A DNA stretch of 64,000 bases from Methylomonas sp. UP202 (GTDB taxonomy: Bacteria; Pseudomonadota; Gammaproteobacteria; Methylococcales; Methylomonadaceae). The position numbers were made by a program, and so were the translations under genes. Below the pieces are notes generated by a model that ran no database searches, had not been told where the DNA came from, and was given only the letters and a program-made list of their open reading frames with translations. Within the stretch, counting starts at the first letter, position 1. Each line of letters opens with the position of its first letter. Shown one piece after another: positions 36,988 through 46,221 of this stretch. The stretch covers positions 3,213,547-3,277,546 of the forward strand of contig NZ_CP123897.1 of assembly GCF_029910655.1 (NCBI RefSeq), given 5' to 3'.

Positions 36988-37911
36988 TTAGCGTGTCCCG
37001 CGCTTGCCCTGCAGGCCGCCACTATGCCAGACCACGACGTGTTGGCCGGTCTGAAAATACCCCGCTTGCAGTCTCTCGTAGACTGCGTACAACAATTTTC
37101 CGGTATAGATCGGCTCCAGCTCGATACCATGTCGGGCTTCGAACGCCGCGATAAACGCCAGCAGTTCCGGCGAGGTTCGAGCGAAGCCGCCGAAATGGTA
37201 ATCTAGCCACAGACGCCAACCACCGCTATCGGGCCGGCCTTGAACGGACAACAGTTCGCGGATGTCGCGGTACAAAAACTCGCCGCCTTTTAAGGCCGGT
37301 ACGCCGACAATCTCCACGCCGGGCACCACCGCGCCGACCGCGCCGGCCAACGTGGTGCCGGTGCCGCAAGCCAGTGCCAGTATGTCGTAAGGCGTATCGA
37401 TTTCCGCGACTGCTTCGGCCACGCCTTGCCAAGCCAACTCGCCGGCACCGCCTTCGGGGAGCCAATATTGCCCCGACTGCCTATCCGGCGGGTCGTGCCA
37501 TTCCCGATACGCGCGCAAGCCCCGGTATTCTTCGCGCGACACAAAGCGCAGTTCCATGCCCCATTCCAGCAAGTCAAGCAAGGTCGGATTCAGCCGCGCC
37601 GGACGCTCGCCGCGCACAAAGGCGGCGGTCTTCAGTCCCAACTCGCGGCCGGCATAGGCCAAGGCGTGCAAGTGGTTGGAATAGGCGCCGCCCATGCTGA
37701 CGATGGTTTCGGCGCCGCGCCGCAGGGCATCATTCAGCGGGTATTTGAGCTTGCGCCATTTGTTCCCGGATATCACCGGATGCAGCAAATCGTCGCGCTT
37801 GATCGACAACGACACGCCGCGCGCGCTCCAGGCCGGATCGTCGATCCGCTGTAACGGCGTCGGCGCGAATTGGTCGGCTAAGGCCCGCAAACGCGGGTGC
37901 AGTTCGTTCAA
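36988..37911 (-). CDS. D-cysteine desulfhydrase / ACC deaminase-like PLP enzyme
   Basis: 307 residues of the tryptophan synthase beta superfamily (fold type II). The PLP lysine lies in S-G-N-K-W-R-K-L, after S-I-K-R-D-D-L-L; M-G-G-A-Y-S-N-H and A-C-G-T-G-T-T are the substrate and phosphate loops. DcyD-type enzymes release pyruvate, sulfide and ammonia from D-cysteine; ACC deaminases open the cyclopropane ring. Sequence alone does not decide between them. The start overlaps the stop of folP (ATGA), so the two form an operon. Confidence 0.85.
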   Translation of the reverse strand: MNELHPRLRALADQFAPTPLQRIDDPAWSARGVSLSIKRDDLLHPVISGNKWRKLKYPLNDALRRGAETIVSMGGAYSNHLHALAYAGRELGLKTAAFVRGERPARLNPTLLDLLEWGMELRFVSREEYRGLRAYREWHDPPDRQSGQYWLPEGGAGELAWQGVAEAVAEIDTPYDILALACGTGTTLAGAVGAVVPGVEIVGVPALKGGEFLYRDIRELLSVQGRPDSGGWRLWLDYHFGGFARTSPELLAFIAAFEARHGIELEPIYTGKLLYAVYERLQAGYFQTGQHVVVWHSGGLQGKRGTR

Positions 37912-38726
37912 CGCGCTTGCTTAATCGCCCAAGCCACGTCCAATGCCTGCCGGTTGGCCTTGACGTCGTGGACTCTGAACAGTTGCACGCCGGCCATCAC
38001 GCCCAGCGCGGTCGTCACCGCGGTCGCCGTAACCAGATCGGCCGGTTGTTCGACATTGCAAATGCCGCCCATGAAGCGCTTACGGCTGGTGCCGAGCAGC
38101 ACCGGCCAGCCGAGCGCGACAAAACGGTCGAGGTGGGCCAGCAGCTCCAGATTGTCCTGTTTGCGCTTGCCGAAGCCGATGCCGGGGTCGATGGCGATGT
38201 TTTCGCGCGGAACGCCGGCCACCAGCGCCGCGTCGACGCGCTGCTTCAGGAAGGTCTCGACTTCGCCAACCACGTCCTGATAATGCGGCGCCTCCTGCAT
38301 CGTCTTGGGCGTGCCTTGCATGTGCATCAAGATGATCGACGCGCCGCGCTCGGCGGCCAGATCAAGCATACGCGGGTCGCCGAGTCCGCCGGATACGTCG
38401 TTGATCCACTCGGCGCCGGCGTCTAGCGCGGCGGCGGCGACCGGCGCGAGCATCGTATCGATGCTGATGGTTACCGGCCGGCCTAGCTTCACGATCGCGC
38501 TAATCGCCGGCACGACCCGGCGGATTTGTTCGTCGGCACTGACCGGTTCGGAACCGGGACGGGTGGATTCGCCGCCGATGTCGATGATGTCGGCGCCCTC
38601 TTCCAACATGGTTTCCGCTTGGCGGATCGCCGCCGCCAAGCCGGTAAATCGGCCGCCGTCGGAAAAACTATCGGGCGTGACATTGAGTATCCCCATCAAG
38701 CGGGGTTTGGCGTTAGCGTGAAACAT
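37908..38726 (-). CDS. folP: Dihydropteroate synthase
   Basis: 272 residues. It carries G-I-L-N-V-T-P-D-S-F-S-D-G-G, then D-I-G-G-E-S-T-R-P and the late S-R-K-R-F pterin/PABA site. It condenses 6-hydroxymethyl-dihydropterin diphosphate with p-aminobenzoate in folate synthesis and is the target of sulfonamides. The ATG is preferred to an in-frame GTG four codons upstream. Usual neighbours ftsH and glmM are not next to it here; instead it is coupled to the desulfhydrase-like gene. Distinct from the DUF6513 protein earlier in the window. Confidence 0.95.
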   Translation of the reverse strand: MFHANAKPRLMGILNVTPDSFSDGGRFTGLAAAIRQAETMLEEGADIIDIGGESTRPGSEPVSADEQIRRVVPAISAIVKLGRPVTISIDTMLAPVAAAALDAGAEWINDVSGGLGDPRMLDLAAERGASIILMHMQGTPKTMQEAPHYQDVVGEVETFLKQRVDAALVAGVPRENIAIDPGIGFGKRKQDNLELLAHLDRFVALGWPVLLGTSRKRFMGGICNVEQPADLVTATAVTTALGVMAGVQLFRVHDVKANRQALDVAWAIKQAR

Positions 38727-38840
38727 TGCGGCAGGCACTCCAGTCGGGCAAACGCATAGTTTAGCGCCGGGGAGCGGATTTTCGAAAAACGGGCGGGAAG
38801 TAGCTGGGAAAATACGACGGGGGGTCGAGCTAGGAAGGCG

Positions 38841-38873
38841 GACCGCTCCACCGACGGTGGAGCGGTCCGCCGC
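38841..38873. terminator. Strong 15-bp hairpin after the Nif11-domain gene
   Basis: Perfect arms GCGGACCGCTCCACC and GGTGGAGCGGTCCGC around a 3-nt loop, five bases after the stop of the Nif11-domain gene on the minus strand. There is no clean T tract, so it may terminate weakly or stabilise the mRNA end. Confidence 0.6.
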
Positions 38874-38878
38874 ACGGA

Positions 38879-39100
38879 TTAAGCCCGCAACAAGGCTTTT
38901 ACCAAACGCTCGGACAACTGATCTTCGGTAAATTGCGGTTCGTTGGGCGGGTACAACAAGACTTCGTCGATTTCAAAGCCGTATTCCTTACCCAATGCGA
39001 TCAATTCCTTAATCTTTAACGCGGCTTTTAATTTCTCGCCCAGTTCCGAATCGGCGCGGGCTTTTTCGGAAAACTCTTTTATCACTTTAATGGTCGTCAT
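38879..39100 (-). CDS. Nif11-domain small protein
   Basis: 73 residues starting MTTIKVIKEFSEKARADSEL, with GGAG at 6 nt. The sequence V-I-K-E-F-S-E-K, then L-G-E-K-L-K-A-A, then I-A-L-G-K-E-Y-G-F-E-I matches the Nif11 domain found as leader of RiPP precursors and in nitrogen-fixation-associated small proteins. No double-glycine cleavage site or Cys/Ser/Thr-rich core follows, and no LanM, radical-SAM or peptidase-ABC gene is nearby. A natural-product precursor role is therefore doubtful. Its regulation and role are unknown. Confidence 0.75.
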   Translation of the reverse strand: MTTIKVIKEFSEKARADSELGEKLKAALKIKELIALGKEYGFEIDEVLLYPPNEPQFTEDQLSERLVKALLRA

Positions 39101-39284
39101 GAATAACTCCGTAATGAATCTGACTTTGGATACTAATCCAAGCACCTATAAGCAAAAAAAAAGCCAACTTAATAGACTTGAATTGCTTAAGGTTTTTGTC
39201 CGTTCATCTCGGGGGCTTATCCGACAAAGTGAAATTTAACGACAATCTACAAAAGGTTTTGTCGTAAACACGACAATTGCAACG

Positions 39285-39767
39285 TCATTTGTCCAAACCG
39301 CGATAACCGCCGCTGTAATACAACAGCGGATCGCCCTGCCGACAAATCGCGCGCTCGACCTCACCGACCACGATCCAGTGGCTGCCGGCTTGTATTTGTT
39401 GAACGACGCGACATTCCAGCGACGCCAGAGACTCGCTGAGCAACGGTACCCCGGTTTGTCCGGCGACCCAAGGCACCGCCGCGAAGCGTTCGGCTTGGGT
39501 GGTATTGCCGGCAAACTGGTTTGAGACCACTTCCTGCTCGCGGGTCAGGATATTCACGCCGAAAAACCGACTTTCCAGCAAACCGTTGCCGGTATCGGTG
39601 CGTTGATTCAAACACACCAGGATTTGCGGCGGTTCCATCGAAACGCTGCTGAACGCGGTCGCGGTCATACCTTTAAGTTGGCCGCCGCGGTCGGCGGTGG
39701 TCACCACCGTGACGCCGCTGGCCCACAATTTCAGCGCGTCTTTAAACTGGCTGGCATCTACAGTCAT
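39285..39767 (-). CDS. Flavin reductase-like protein
   Basis: 160 residues of the flavin-reductase-like/HpaC family: G-V-T-V-V-T-T near 18-24, G-M-T-A-T-A-F-S-S-V-S for FMN phosphate binding, and H-W-I-V-V-G-E-V late. Members supply reduced FMN/FAD to two-component monooxygenases or act on their own with NAD(P)H. No oxygenase partner is adjacent. It begins 37 nt after lysS on the same strand and could be cotranscribed. Confidence 0.88.
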   Translation of the reverse strand: MTVDASQFKDALKLWASGVTVVTTADRGGQLKGMTATAFSSVSMEPPQILVCLNQRTDTGNGLLESRFFGVNILTREQEVVSNQFAGNTTQAERFAAVPWVAGQTGVPLLSESLASLECRVVQQIQAGSHWIVVGEVERAICRQGDPLLYYSGGYRGLDK

Positions 39768-39806
39768 AAATCTCTCTAAGTCAATTGGCGCGGGGATAGT
39801 CCCGCA

Positions 39807-41309
39807 TCAGTGTTTCGGACGCATGTGCGGGAATAACAGCACGTCGCGGATACTCGGCGAATTGGTAAACAACATCACCAGCCGATCGATGCCGATGCCC
39901 TCGCCGGCGGTCGGCGGCATGCCGTGTTCCAATGCGGTGATGTAATCGGCGTCGAAATGCATGGCTTCGTTGTCGCCGGCTTCTTTTTCCTCGACTTGCT
40001 TCTGAAAGCGTTCGGCTTGGTCTTCGGCGTCGTTCAACTCGGTGAAGCCGTTGGCGATTTCGCGGCCGCCGACGAAAAACTCGAAACGGTCGGTAACGTG
40101 CGGATCGCTGTCATTACGGCGCGCCAGCGGCGACACTTCGACCGGATAGGCGGTAATGAAGGTCGGATTCATCAAACGATGCTCGACGGTTTTTTCGAAA
40201 ATCTCGATTTGCACCTTGCCCAGGCCGTAACTGTCCTTGACCGGAATCTTCAGATTTTCCGCGACTTTCACGGCCGCTTCGCGGGTGCTCAGGTCAGCCA
40301 AGGTCAATTCGGGGTTGAAATGCAGGATGGATTCCAGCACCGTCATCCGCGCGAACGGCTGGCCGAAATCGTATCGATCGCCCTGGTATTCGATGATGCT
40401 GCTACCGACCACGTCTTCGGCAATGCCTTTCAGCAAGGCCTCGGTCAGATCCATCAAGTCGCCGTATTCGGCGTAGGCTTGGTAGAACTCCATCATCGTG
40501 AATTCCGGATTGTGCCGGGTCGAAAGGCCTTCGTTGCGGAAGTTGCGGTTGATCTCGAACACCCGCTCGAAACCGCCGACCACCAGCCGCTTTAGATATA
40601 GTTCCGGCGCGATGCGCAAATACAACTCCATGTCCAGCGCATTGTGGAAGGTGGTGAACGGCCGCGCCGTCGCACCGCCGGGAATCACTTGCATCATCGG
40701 CGTTTCCACTTCCAGGAAGTCGCGGGCGATCAAAAATTCACGGATGTAATTGACGATCTTCGAACGCATCAGGAAGGTCTTGCGGGTCTCGTCGCTCATG
40801 ATCAAATCCAAATATCGCTGGCGGTATTTGATCTCCTGATCGGCGATGCCGTGAAATTTTTCCGGTAACGGCCGCAACGCCTTGGTGAGCAGGCGAATGT
40901 CATCGACCTTGACGCTGAGTTCACCGGTCTTGGTTTTGAACAAGACCCCTTCGGCACCCAGGATGTCGCCAATGTCCCACTTCTTGAACTGATCGTTGTA
41001 AACGCCTTCCGGCAGATTGTCGCGCGCGACGTAGGCCTGGATTTGCCCGGACATGTCCTGCAAATGGCAGAAACTGGCCTTGCCCATGATGCGGCGGGTC
41101 ATCATCCGTCCGGCGATCTTGACCCGAATCGGCTCGGCCAGCAGCTCTTCCTCGGATTTATCGCCGTATTCGGCGAGCAATTCGCCGGCCACCACATTGC
41201 GGCGAAAATCGGTCGGAAAAGCAATACCTTCTTCTCGTAGCGCCGATAATTTCTCGCGGCGCTGTCTAATCTGTTCCTGTTCGTCGTGTTCGAGTTCTGA
41301 CATTTTCAA
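39807..41309 (-). CDS. lysS: Lysyl-tRNA synthetase (class II)
   Basis: 500 residues. An N-terminal OB-fold anticodon-binding domain (about 60-170) precedes the class II catalytic core: motif 2 [11 protein letters not shown] and motif 3 [10 protein letters not shown]. Length is standard. In gammaproteobacteria lysS usually follows prfB directly; here a toxin-antitoxin pair separates them, yet all four genes remain on one strand. The enzyme charges tRNA-Lys with lysine using ATP. Confidence 0.97.
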   Translation of the reverse strand: MKMSELEHDEQEQIRQRREKLSALREEGIAFPTDFRRNVVAGELLAEYGDKSEEELLAEPIRVKIAGRMMTRRIMGKASFCHLQDMSGQIQAYVARDNLPEGVYNDQFKKWDIGDILGAEGVLFKTKTGELSVKVDDIRLLTKALRPLPEKFHGIADQEIKYRQRYLDLIMSDETRKTFLMRSKIVNYIREFLIARDFLEVETPMMQVIPGGATARPFTTFHNALDMELYLRIAPELYLKRLVVGGFERVFEINRNFRNEGLSTRHNPEFTMMEFYQAYAEYGDLMDLTEALLKGIAEDVVGSSIIEYQGDRYDFGQPFARMTVLESILHFNPELTLADLSTREAAVKVAENLKIPVKDSYGLGKVQIEIFEKTVEHRLMNPTFITAYPVEVSPLARRNDSDPHVTDRFEFFVGGREIANGFTELNDAEDQAERFQKQVEEKEAGDNEAMHFDADYITALEHGMPPTAGEGIGIDRLVMLFTNSPSIRDVLLFPHMRPKH

Positions 41310-41340
41310 AAATACTAATTAAAAATAAATACGGTCGAAT

Positions 41341-41709
41341 TTAGCGACTTAAAGGCAACAATCTGACTCTTTCGCGTAATTCGTCCGCAACGATCAAAGC
41401 ACCGTTATCAAGCTCGGCGTTGAATCGGTTCAACAATTCCACAGCTCTCGGTCCGAGTACTTTGGGTGAAATATCTTGGGTGCGAATTTGAAATACGCTT
41501 GGCGCGACCGCACCGGTCAACGCCAACAACGCGCCAAAATCCAAATCGTGGGTAAATACCACGGCTGCGTTTTCCCTGGCCCAGTTAAATAGTTCGGCAT
41601 CCGGAGCATCCGCGGGACCAACCCTGGAACAGTGAAAGGCTTCGAATCCAGCCTCGTTTAGCACGCTTGTCCACGCCGGCGACAAATTCATGTCCAATAA
41701 TATTTTCAC
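41341..41709 (-). CDS. DUF5615 PIN-like toxin
   Basis: 122 residues with a PIN-like acidic set: K-I-L-L-D-M-N-L-S-P at the N-terminus and F-T-H-D-L-D-F-G near the middle. DUF5615 proteins are the predicted RNase component of pairs with DUF433 antitoxins. It overlaps the antitoxin stop by four bases. The pair sits between prfB and lysS. Confidence 0.85.
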   Translation of the reverse strand: MKILLDMNLSPAWTSVLNEAGFEAFHCSRVGPADAPDAELFNWARENAAVVFTHDLDFGALLALTGAVAPSVFQIRTQDISPKVLGPRAVELLNRFNAELDNGALIVADELRERVRLLPLSR

Positions 41710-41936
41710 GCGGCGTTCAAGGGTAACTCGAGTTCCTCCGCTCGCCAGGCAGCAAAACGTAAGGCTTCAGTAATATCCTCTGCTTCCAGATACGGGTACA
41801 ACTCCAATATCTGTTCGGTCGAATAGCCGCAGGCGACCAAACCCACCAGCATTCCGGCTGTCACTCTTAGACCGCGTAAACAGGGCTTGCCGCCCATCAC
41901 CGCAGGATCGAACGTTATCCGTTGCAAACCTTTCAT
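41706..41936 (-). CDS. DUF433 antitoxin
   Basis: 76 residues, typical DUF433: I-T-F-D-P-A-V-M-G-G-K-P-C-L-R-G, then Y-P-Y-L-E-A-E-D-I. The family carries a helix-turn-helix and neutralises DUF5615 toxins. It begins 26 nt after the prfB stop. Confidence 0.88.
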   Translation of the reverse strand: MKGLQRITFDPAVMGGKPCLRGLRVTAGMLVGLVACGYSTEQILELYPYLEAEDITEALRFAAWRAEELELPLNAA

Positions 41937-41962
41937 GTGACCTCCAACCGTTACAATCGAAT

Positions 41963-43060
41963 TTACAAGCCGCTTTTCAAGCTAGCTTCGATAAACTGAT
42001 CCAGCGCGCCGTCCAGAACCGCCTGGGTATTGCCGGTTTCGACATTGGTGCGCAGGTCCTTGATGCGGGATTGGTCCAGTACGTAAGACCGAATCTGGCT
42101 GCCCCAGCCGATGTCGGATTTGGAGTCTTCGATCGCCTGTAAACCTTCGTTGCGTTTCAGCATTTCCATCTCGTACAGCTTGGCTTTCAGCTGCTTCATC
42201 GCGGTGTCTTTGTTCTTGTGCTGCGAACGATCGCTTTGGCATTGGGTGACGATGCCGCTGGGGTTATGCGTAATCCTAACCGCCGATTCGGTCCGGTTGA
42301 CGTGCTGACCACCGGCGCCGCTAGCGCGGTACACGTCGATGCGCAAATCGGCTGGGTTGATGTCGATTTCGATGTCGTCGTCGATTTCCGGCGATACGAA
42401 CACCGACGCAAACGAGGTGTGGCGGCGGTTGCCGGAGTCGAACGGCGATTTGCGCACCAATCGATGCACGCCGGTTTCGGTGCGCAACCAGCCGAAGGCG
42501 TAAGGGCCTTCGAATTTGATCGTCGCGCTCTTGATGCCGGCCACGTCGCCCGGCGATTCTTCGATCAGTTCGGTCTTGAAGCCCTTGGCCTCGCCCCAGC
42601 GCAAATACATGCGTTCTATCATCGAGGCCCAATCCTGCGCCTCGGTGCCGCCGGAACCGGCCTGAATGTCCAAAAACGCGTTGTTCGGGTCCATTTCCCC
42701 GGCGAACATACGCTGGAATTCCAGACCGGCGACTTGTTTCTCGTAAGTTTCCAGATCGGTAGCGACGGTTTCGACGGTGTCTTCGTCGTTTTCCTCGACC
42801 GCCATCGCCAATAATTCTTCGGCGTCGTTCAGCCCTTGCTCCAGGTCCTTGATGGTATTGACGATGCCTTCCAGCATAGCCCTTTCCTTGCCCATCGCCT
42901 GCGCTTGCTCGGGCTTGTTCCAAATGGCCGGGTCTTCCAGTTCCCGCAATACTTCGACCAGCCGCTCGCTTTTGGTATCGAAATCCAGATAGGTTTTCAG
43001 CCCGGCGGTGCGTTCGCGCAAATCGGCAATCTTGTATTTGATAGGATTAATTTCTAGCAT
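41963..43060 (-). CDS. prfB: Peptide chain release factor 2, no frameshift site
   Basis: 365 residues. The catalytic G-G-Q loop is in S-G-A-G-G-Q-H-V-N, and the stop-codon recognition tripeptide S-P-F lies in [12 protein letters not shown]. It reads UGA and UAA. Unlike E. coli prfB, the segment L-K-T-Y-L-D-F-D is encoded in a single frame, so the autoregulatory UGA/+1 frameshift is absent. The start is the ATG inside a TTG-ATG pair. Confidence 0.95.
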   Translation of the reverse strand: MLEINPIKYKIADLRERTAGLKTYLDFDTKSERLVEVLRELEDPAIWNKPEQAQAMGKERAMLEGIVNTIKDLEQGLNDAEELLAMAVEENDEDTVETVATDLETYEKQVAGLEFQRMFAGEMDPNNAFLDIQAGSGGTEAQDWASMIERMYLRWGEAKGFKTELIEESPGDVAGIKSATIKFEGPYAFGWLRTETGVHRLVRKSPFDSGNRRHTSFASVFVSPEIDDDIEIDINPADLRIDVYRASGAGGQHVNRTESAVRITHNPSGIVTQCQSDRSQHKNKDTAMKQLKAKLYEMEMLKRNEGLQAIEDSKSDIGWGSQIRSYVLDQSRIKDLRTNVETGNTQAVLDGALDQFIEASLKSGL

Positions 43061-43124
43061 CAACTATTAAAACCCTGACCGAAGCCTGGGGTCTCCGCGT
43101 TAAAAAACCGGTTATTGTAAACGA

Positions 43125-43913
43125 TTACGCCGCCGCGATGGCTTTGCGGTTTTTCAGACTCCAGACGATACACGCCACCCCGGCCAGCACAAACGGAATG
43201 CTCAACAGTTGACCGGTGGTGATAGCCCACGCGGTCTCGTACATCGCCTGCTCGGTTTTGAAATATTCCAATCCAAAGCGCACGCTGAACAACAGCGTCA
43301 AAAAGCAACCGAACGAGAAGCCTGGCTTGTCGGCATGCTTGCGATAAATCGTCAAACAGATCGCGTAAATCGCCAAATAGCAGGCCGCTTCGTAGAGTTG
43401 CACCGGATGCCTCGGCAGCGGATCGATCCGGCTGAACACCACTGCCCACGGCTGTTCGCTGGGCGTGCCGAGAATTTCCGAGTTAAAAAAATTGCCGATG
43501 CGGATTAGCGCGCCGGCCAATGCGGTCGGAATACTGACCCGATCCAGCAACCAAAAGAATCCGTCGCCGTAACGGCGCCGGTACAAGTACAAGGCCAATA
43601 TGATGCCCAGCGTCGCGCCGTGGCTAGCCAAACCGCCTTCCCAGATCGCCAGTATTTTCAATGGGTGCGACAAATAGTAGGCCGGGTCGTAAAGCAACGT
43701 GTGGCCCAACCTGGCCCCGAGTATCGTCGCGATCACCATGTACCACAGCAGCGTGTCCAGTTCTTCGACATTCTTACCCTCACGTTGGTACATCCACTGC
43801 ATCGTCAAGAAGCTGCCGACGAAGCCCATCGCAAACATCAGGCCGTACCAGCGAATTTTCACAAAGCCGATATCGAACAGAATCGGGTCGATATTCCAAA
43901 TCAAGTGGTGCAT
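43125..43913 (-). CDS. lgt: Prolipoprotein diacylglyceryl transferase
   Basis: 262 residues with seven membrane helices. The H-G-A/G-L signature appears as G-G-L-A-S-H-G-A, and G-A-L-I-R-I-G-N-F-F-N-S-E-I-L-G is the conserved catalytic loop. It transfers diacylglycerol from phosphatidylglycerol to the lipobox cysteine of lipoproteins in the inner membrane. It precedes prfB by 64 nt on the same strand. Confidence 0.96.
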   Translation of the reverse strand: MHHLIWNIDPILFDIGFVKIRWYGLMFAMGFVGSFLTMQWMYQREGKNVEELDTLLWYMVIATILGARLGHTLLYDPAYYLSHPLKILAIWEGGLASHGATLGIILALYLYRRRYGDGFFWLLDRVSIPTALAGALIRIGNFFNSEILGTPSEQPWAVVFSRIDPLPRHPVQLYEAACYLAIYAICLTIYRKHADKPGFSFGCFLTLLFSVRFGLEYFKTEQAMYETAWAITTGQLLSIPFVLAGVACIVWSLKNRKAIAAA

Positions 43914-44071
43914 GGCAAATCTAAAGGGAGTTTGAAACGGGCGAACAGGTTACAAGGTTAACCGCGGACGGGCAAACCGGTTTTGAAATTCAGACCGACA
44001 TCGCCAACACGGAAAGGGCAAAATCGCTCGAATATGCCACAATCGGCCACGATAGCTTAACGGAGCCCACC

Positions 44072-44707
44072 ATGCCGAAGCCCACCCTGCCCTGCCTTTT
44101 GCTGTTGCTGCTGCTGACCGGCTGCGCGTCGGAAAACTGCGACAACCAGGAATTAATCGGCATTCTGTCGCCGAATCAGAGCAGTGCCGGACTGCTAATG
44201 AACTACGCCAAAATTTCCGCCTGCCGGGCCGATACCGTTCAACTGAAAGCCGGTAGCGACGAAGAGAAAAAGTTAATCCTGATCTACGACCTGTATATCA
44301 AAGCCAGAAGCTACAAAGCTTGGAATTCGCTATTTTTCGGCTTATCCGTGACCGCTGCGATCGCGGTTTTCCTATGGCCGGCGCTGGGCGTGATGTTCAA
44401 GAGCCGGGAACAACACTGGCCCTGGCTGCAATCGCCGATCATGCAAACCACCGTGACCGGTATCGCAGCGCTGATGTTTGCGTTTTACAGCCAATATAAG
44501 ACCAAGCAAACCCAGACCGAGAATCTAATGCGGACGGCCACCTACTCCAGCATGGCCCTGGAACCGCTAAGCCGAAAAATTATCGGCGAGATGAGCTCGA
44601 TCGACGAAGGCTTTAACTTCAACAACGTGTTCGACCATCCGGATTCGAAGAGCAACACCGGTGAAAAAACCGAGCCGGCCGCGCCGCCGGTCAGTCCCGG
44701 CGGCTGA
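44072..44707 (+). CDS. Membrane lipoprotein, hypothetical
   Basis: 211 residues. The N-terminal signal has a lipobox L-L-T-G-C-A-S (Cys 18). Two membrane helices follow (about 90-112 and 130-145), unusual for a lipoprotein. The C-terminus is Pro/Gly-rich. GGAG precedes the ATG. Its 3' end overlaps the convergent Rieske gene by 17 nt. Family not recognised. Confidence 0.7.
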   Translation: MPKPTLPCLLLLLLLTGCASENCDNQELIGILSPNQSSAGLLMNYAKISACRADTVQLKAGSDEEKKLILIYDLYIKARSYKAWNSLFFGLSVTAAIAVFLWPALGVMFKSREQHWPWLQSPIMQTTVTGIAALMFAFYSQYKTKQTQTENLMRTATYSSMALEPLSRKIIGEMSSIDEGFNFNNVFDHPDSKSNTGEKTEPAAPPVSPGG

Positions 44708-45005
44708 CTTGCACCACGCCGCCGACTATCCTGACCGGGAAGGTCTCGACATCTTCGTAAGCCGGCGCGCATTTGACTTGGCCGGTCTTGACGCAAAATC
44801 GGGCACCGTGGCGAGGACAAACGATCTCGTCGCCGTCCAGCTCGCCGCTGGCGATTTCGGCTCCGTCGTGGGTACACACATCGGCAATCGCGTAAAACCG
44901 ACCGTCGATTTTAAAGACCGCCACGTCGTCGCCGTCGATATCGACCACCACATGCTCGCGGTCGGCCATCGCCGATTCCGCCACCACGTCTATCCATTCC
45001 GTCAT
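44691..45005 (-). CDS. Rieske [2Fe-2S] ferredoxin-like protein
   Basis: 104 residues with both Rieske ligand motifs: C-T-H in A-D-V-C-T-H-D-G and C-P-R-H in V-C-P-R-H-G-A-R-F, separated by about 17 residues. Such ferredoxin-like proteins end many SUF operons, where they may accept or carry clusters, and also serve dioxygenases. No oxygenase is nearby, so a role with the SUF genes just upstream is the better guess. The ATG is preceded by a GAG-rich ribosome-binding region. Confidence 0.9.
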   Translation of the reverse strand: MTEWIDVVAESAMADREHVVVDIDGDDVAVFKIDGRFYAIADVCTHDGAEIASGELDGDEIVCPRHGARFCVKTGQVKCAPAYEDVETFPVRIVGGVVQVSRRD

Positions 45006-45048
45006 CTCGAATCTCGCTGTTGGTGAAGATTGGTTACGCAAAACCGCA

Positions 45049-45816
45049 TCATTTCAAATAGACATCGTAACGCAGCAACTTACCCTGAAAACTTTGGCTC
45101 GGTTTGCCGCCCAACGGCTCGGCATGGTCCGGACTCTTGACGACGACCCGCTTGCCGGTTGCCGCCCATGCCGCATCGAACAAGGCTTGTCTATCCAGGT
45201 CGTCGCCCAAGATATCGCGCAGGATCGCCATGGATTTACGCGTGGCCGCGCTCTGCTTTTTCTTGGCTGGGAACATCGGATCGAGATAGATACAGTCCGG
45301 CGCTTCCGGAAGATCGGCCAGCAATGCGATCGCGTTGCCTATCAATAACGTCGGGGGCGAGAGTTCGCGCCGTCGCACCCAATCTTTTTGCGCCAGCCGC
45401 TCGAAGCCGTCCTGAATCAAGGCCGCCATCACCGGCGAACGCTCGATGCAAGTCACTTGATAACCCATCCGAAACAACGCCAAGCTATCTTGCGCCCAGC
45501 CACAGGTTGCGTCGATCACGTTAAGCGTTTTCTTGCCGACTGCCTGAGCCAGCAAGTCTTTTTTCGGAGCCGGATAGGAATGCTGCTCGCCGGGGCGCGG
45601 ATCGATCTCGACGGTCAGCCCGCCTTTTTTCAGAGTTTGTTTGTCCAGCAATTTCAAGCAGCCGTCGCGGATGGTTAAGAAATAATGGCAATTGTCGATT
45701 TGTGCTCTGTCGGCGTCCAGGGTGATCCCATTCAACACTGCGTTCAATTGGCATAATTTAAAATCAGCGATCTTTTCCCCGGTAAGTATCAAACCGAGCT
45801 TTTCCGATCCGATCAT
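45049..45816 (-). CDS. rsmJ: 16S rRNA m2G1516 methyltransferase
   Basis: 255 residues of the RsmJ/YhiQ family. D-A-T-C-G-W-A-Q-D-S-L-A is SAM motif I, and Y-L-D-P-M-F-P is the catalytic NPPY-like motif. K-K-K-Q-S-A is typical of the group. It methylates guanosine 1516 of 16S rRNA. It lies between the Rieske gene and a short unknown gene inside the SUF region, on the same strand. Confidence 0.92.
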   Translation of the reverse strand: MIGSEKLGLILTGEKIADFKLCQLNAVLNGITLDADRAQIDNCHYFLTIRDGCLKLLDKQTLKKGGLTVEIDPRPGEQHSYPAPKKDLLAQAVGKKTLNVIDATCGWAQDSLALFRMGYQVTCIERSPVMAALIQDGFERLAQKDWVRRRELSPPTLLIGNAIALLADLPEAPDCIYLDPMFPAKKKQSAATRKSMAILRDILGDDLDRQALFDAAWAATGKRVVVKSPDHAEPLGGKPSQSFQGKLLRYDVYLK

Positions 45817-45819
45817 AAA

Positions 45820-46215
45820 CTAAGGTGCAATATTCATTTCAATGACTATTGGCAAACGGGCACAATCGCAAGTAGGAGGCGCATGAATCGTCAGGTCGCG
45901 TATAGCGTGCGAAAAGCATGCCGCAGTGACAGTTTTTGGCTGGTAATCAACGTTTATGAATTTCCCAGCTAGATCAATATCCGCCACCAATGAAAAGCGT
46001 TCGGTACTAGCATTGGGTTGTTTTAAACATTCTTGCACGACTGGCCCCAGTGTTCCGATAGCTGGATAGAACGTTTCGTTTAAATAATGTCTTGCTGAAG
46101 GCCTAGCCTCCACCTCTTTCGCCAATACAACTCGTTCATCAAAAGACAGCACTTTGCCTTCTGCGAAAACTTTTGTCGTTATCAGCAAAGCAATAGAGCA
46201 GCGCAAAATTGACAT
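45820..46215 (-). CDS. Small secreted hypothetical protein
   Basis: 131 residues. The N-terminus M-S-I-L-R-C-S-I-A-L-L-I-T-T-K-V-F-A-E looks like a signal peptide. The remainder has four cysteines and a proline-rich end. No family recognised. It stands 6 nt after sufU and 3 nt before rsmJ, so it is co-transcribed with the SUF genes; any link to iron-sulfur assembly is unproven. Confidence 0.65.
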   Translation of the reverse strand: MSILRCSIALLITTKVFAEGKVLSFDERVVLAKEVEARPSARHYLNETFYPAIGTLGPVVQECLKQPNASTERFSLVADIDLAGKFINVDYQPKTVTAACFSHAIRDLTIHAPPTCDCARLPIVIEMNIAP

Positions 46216-46221
46216 CTAAAA

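Noticed and set aside
41963-43060. Programmed frameshift in prfB
   Set aside because: Expected from E. coli but the frame is continuous across the site.
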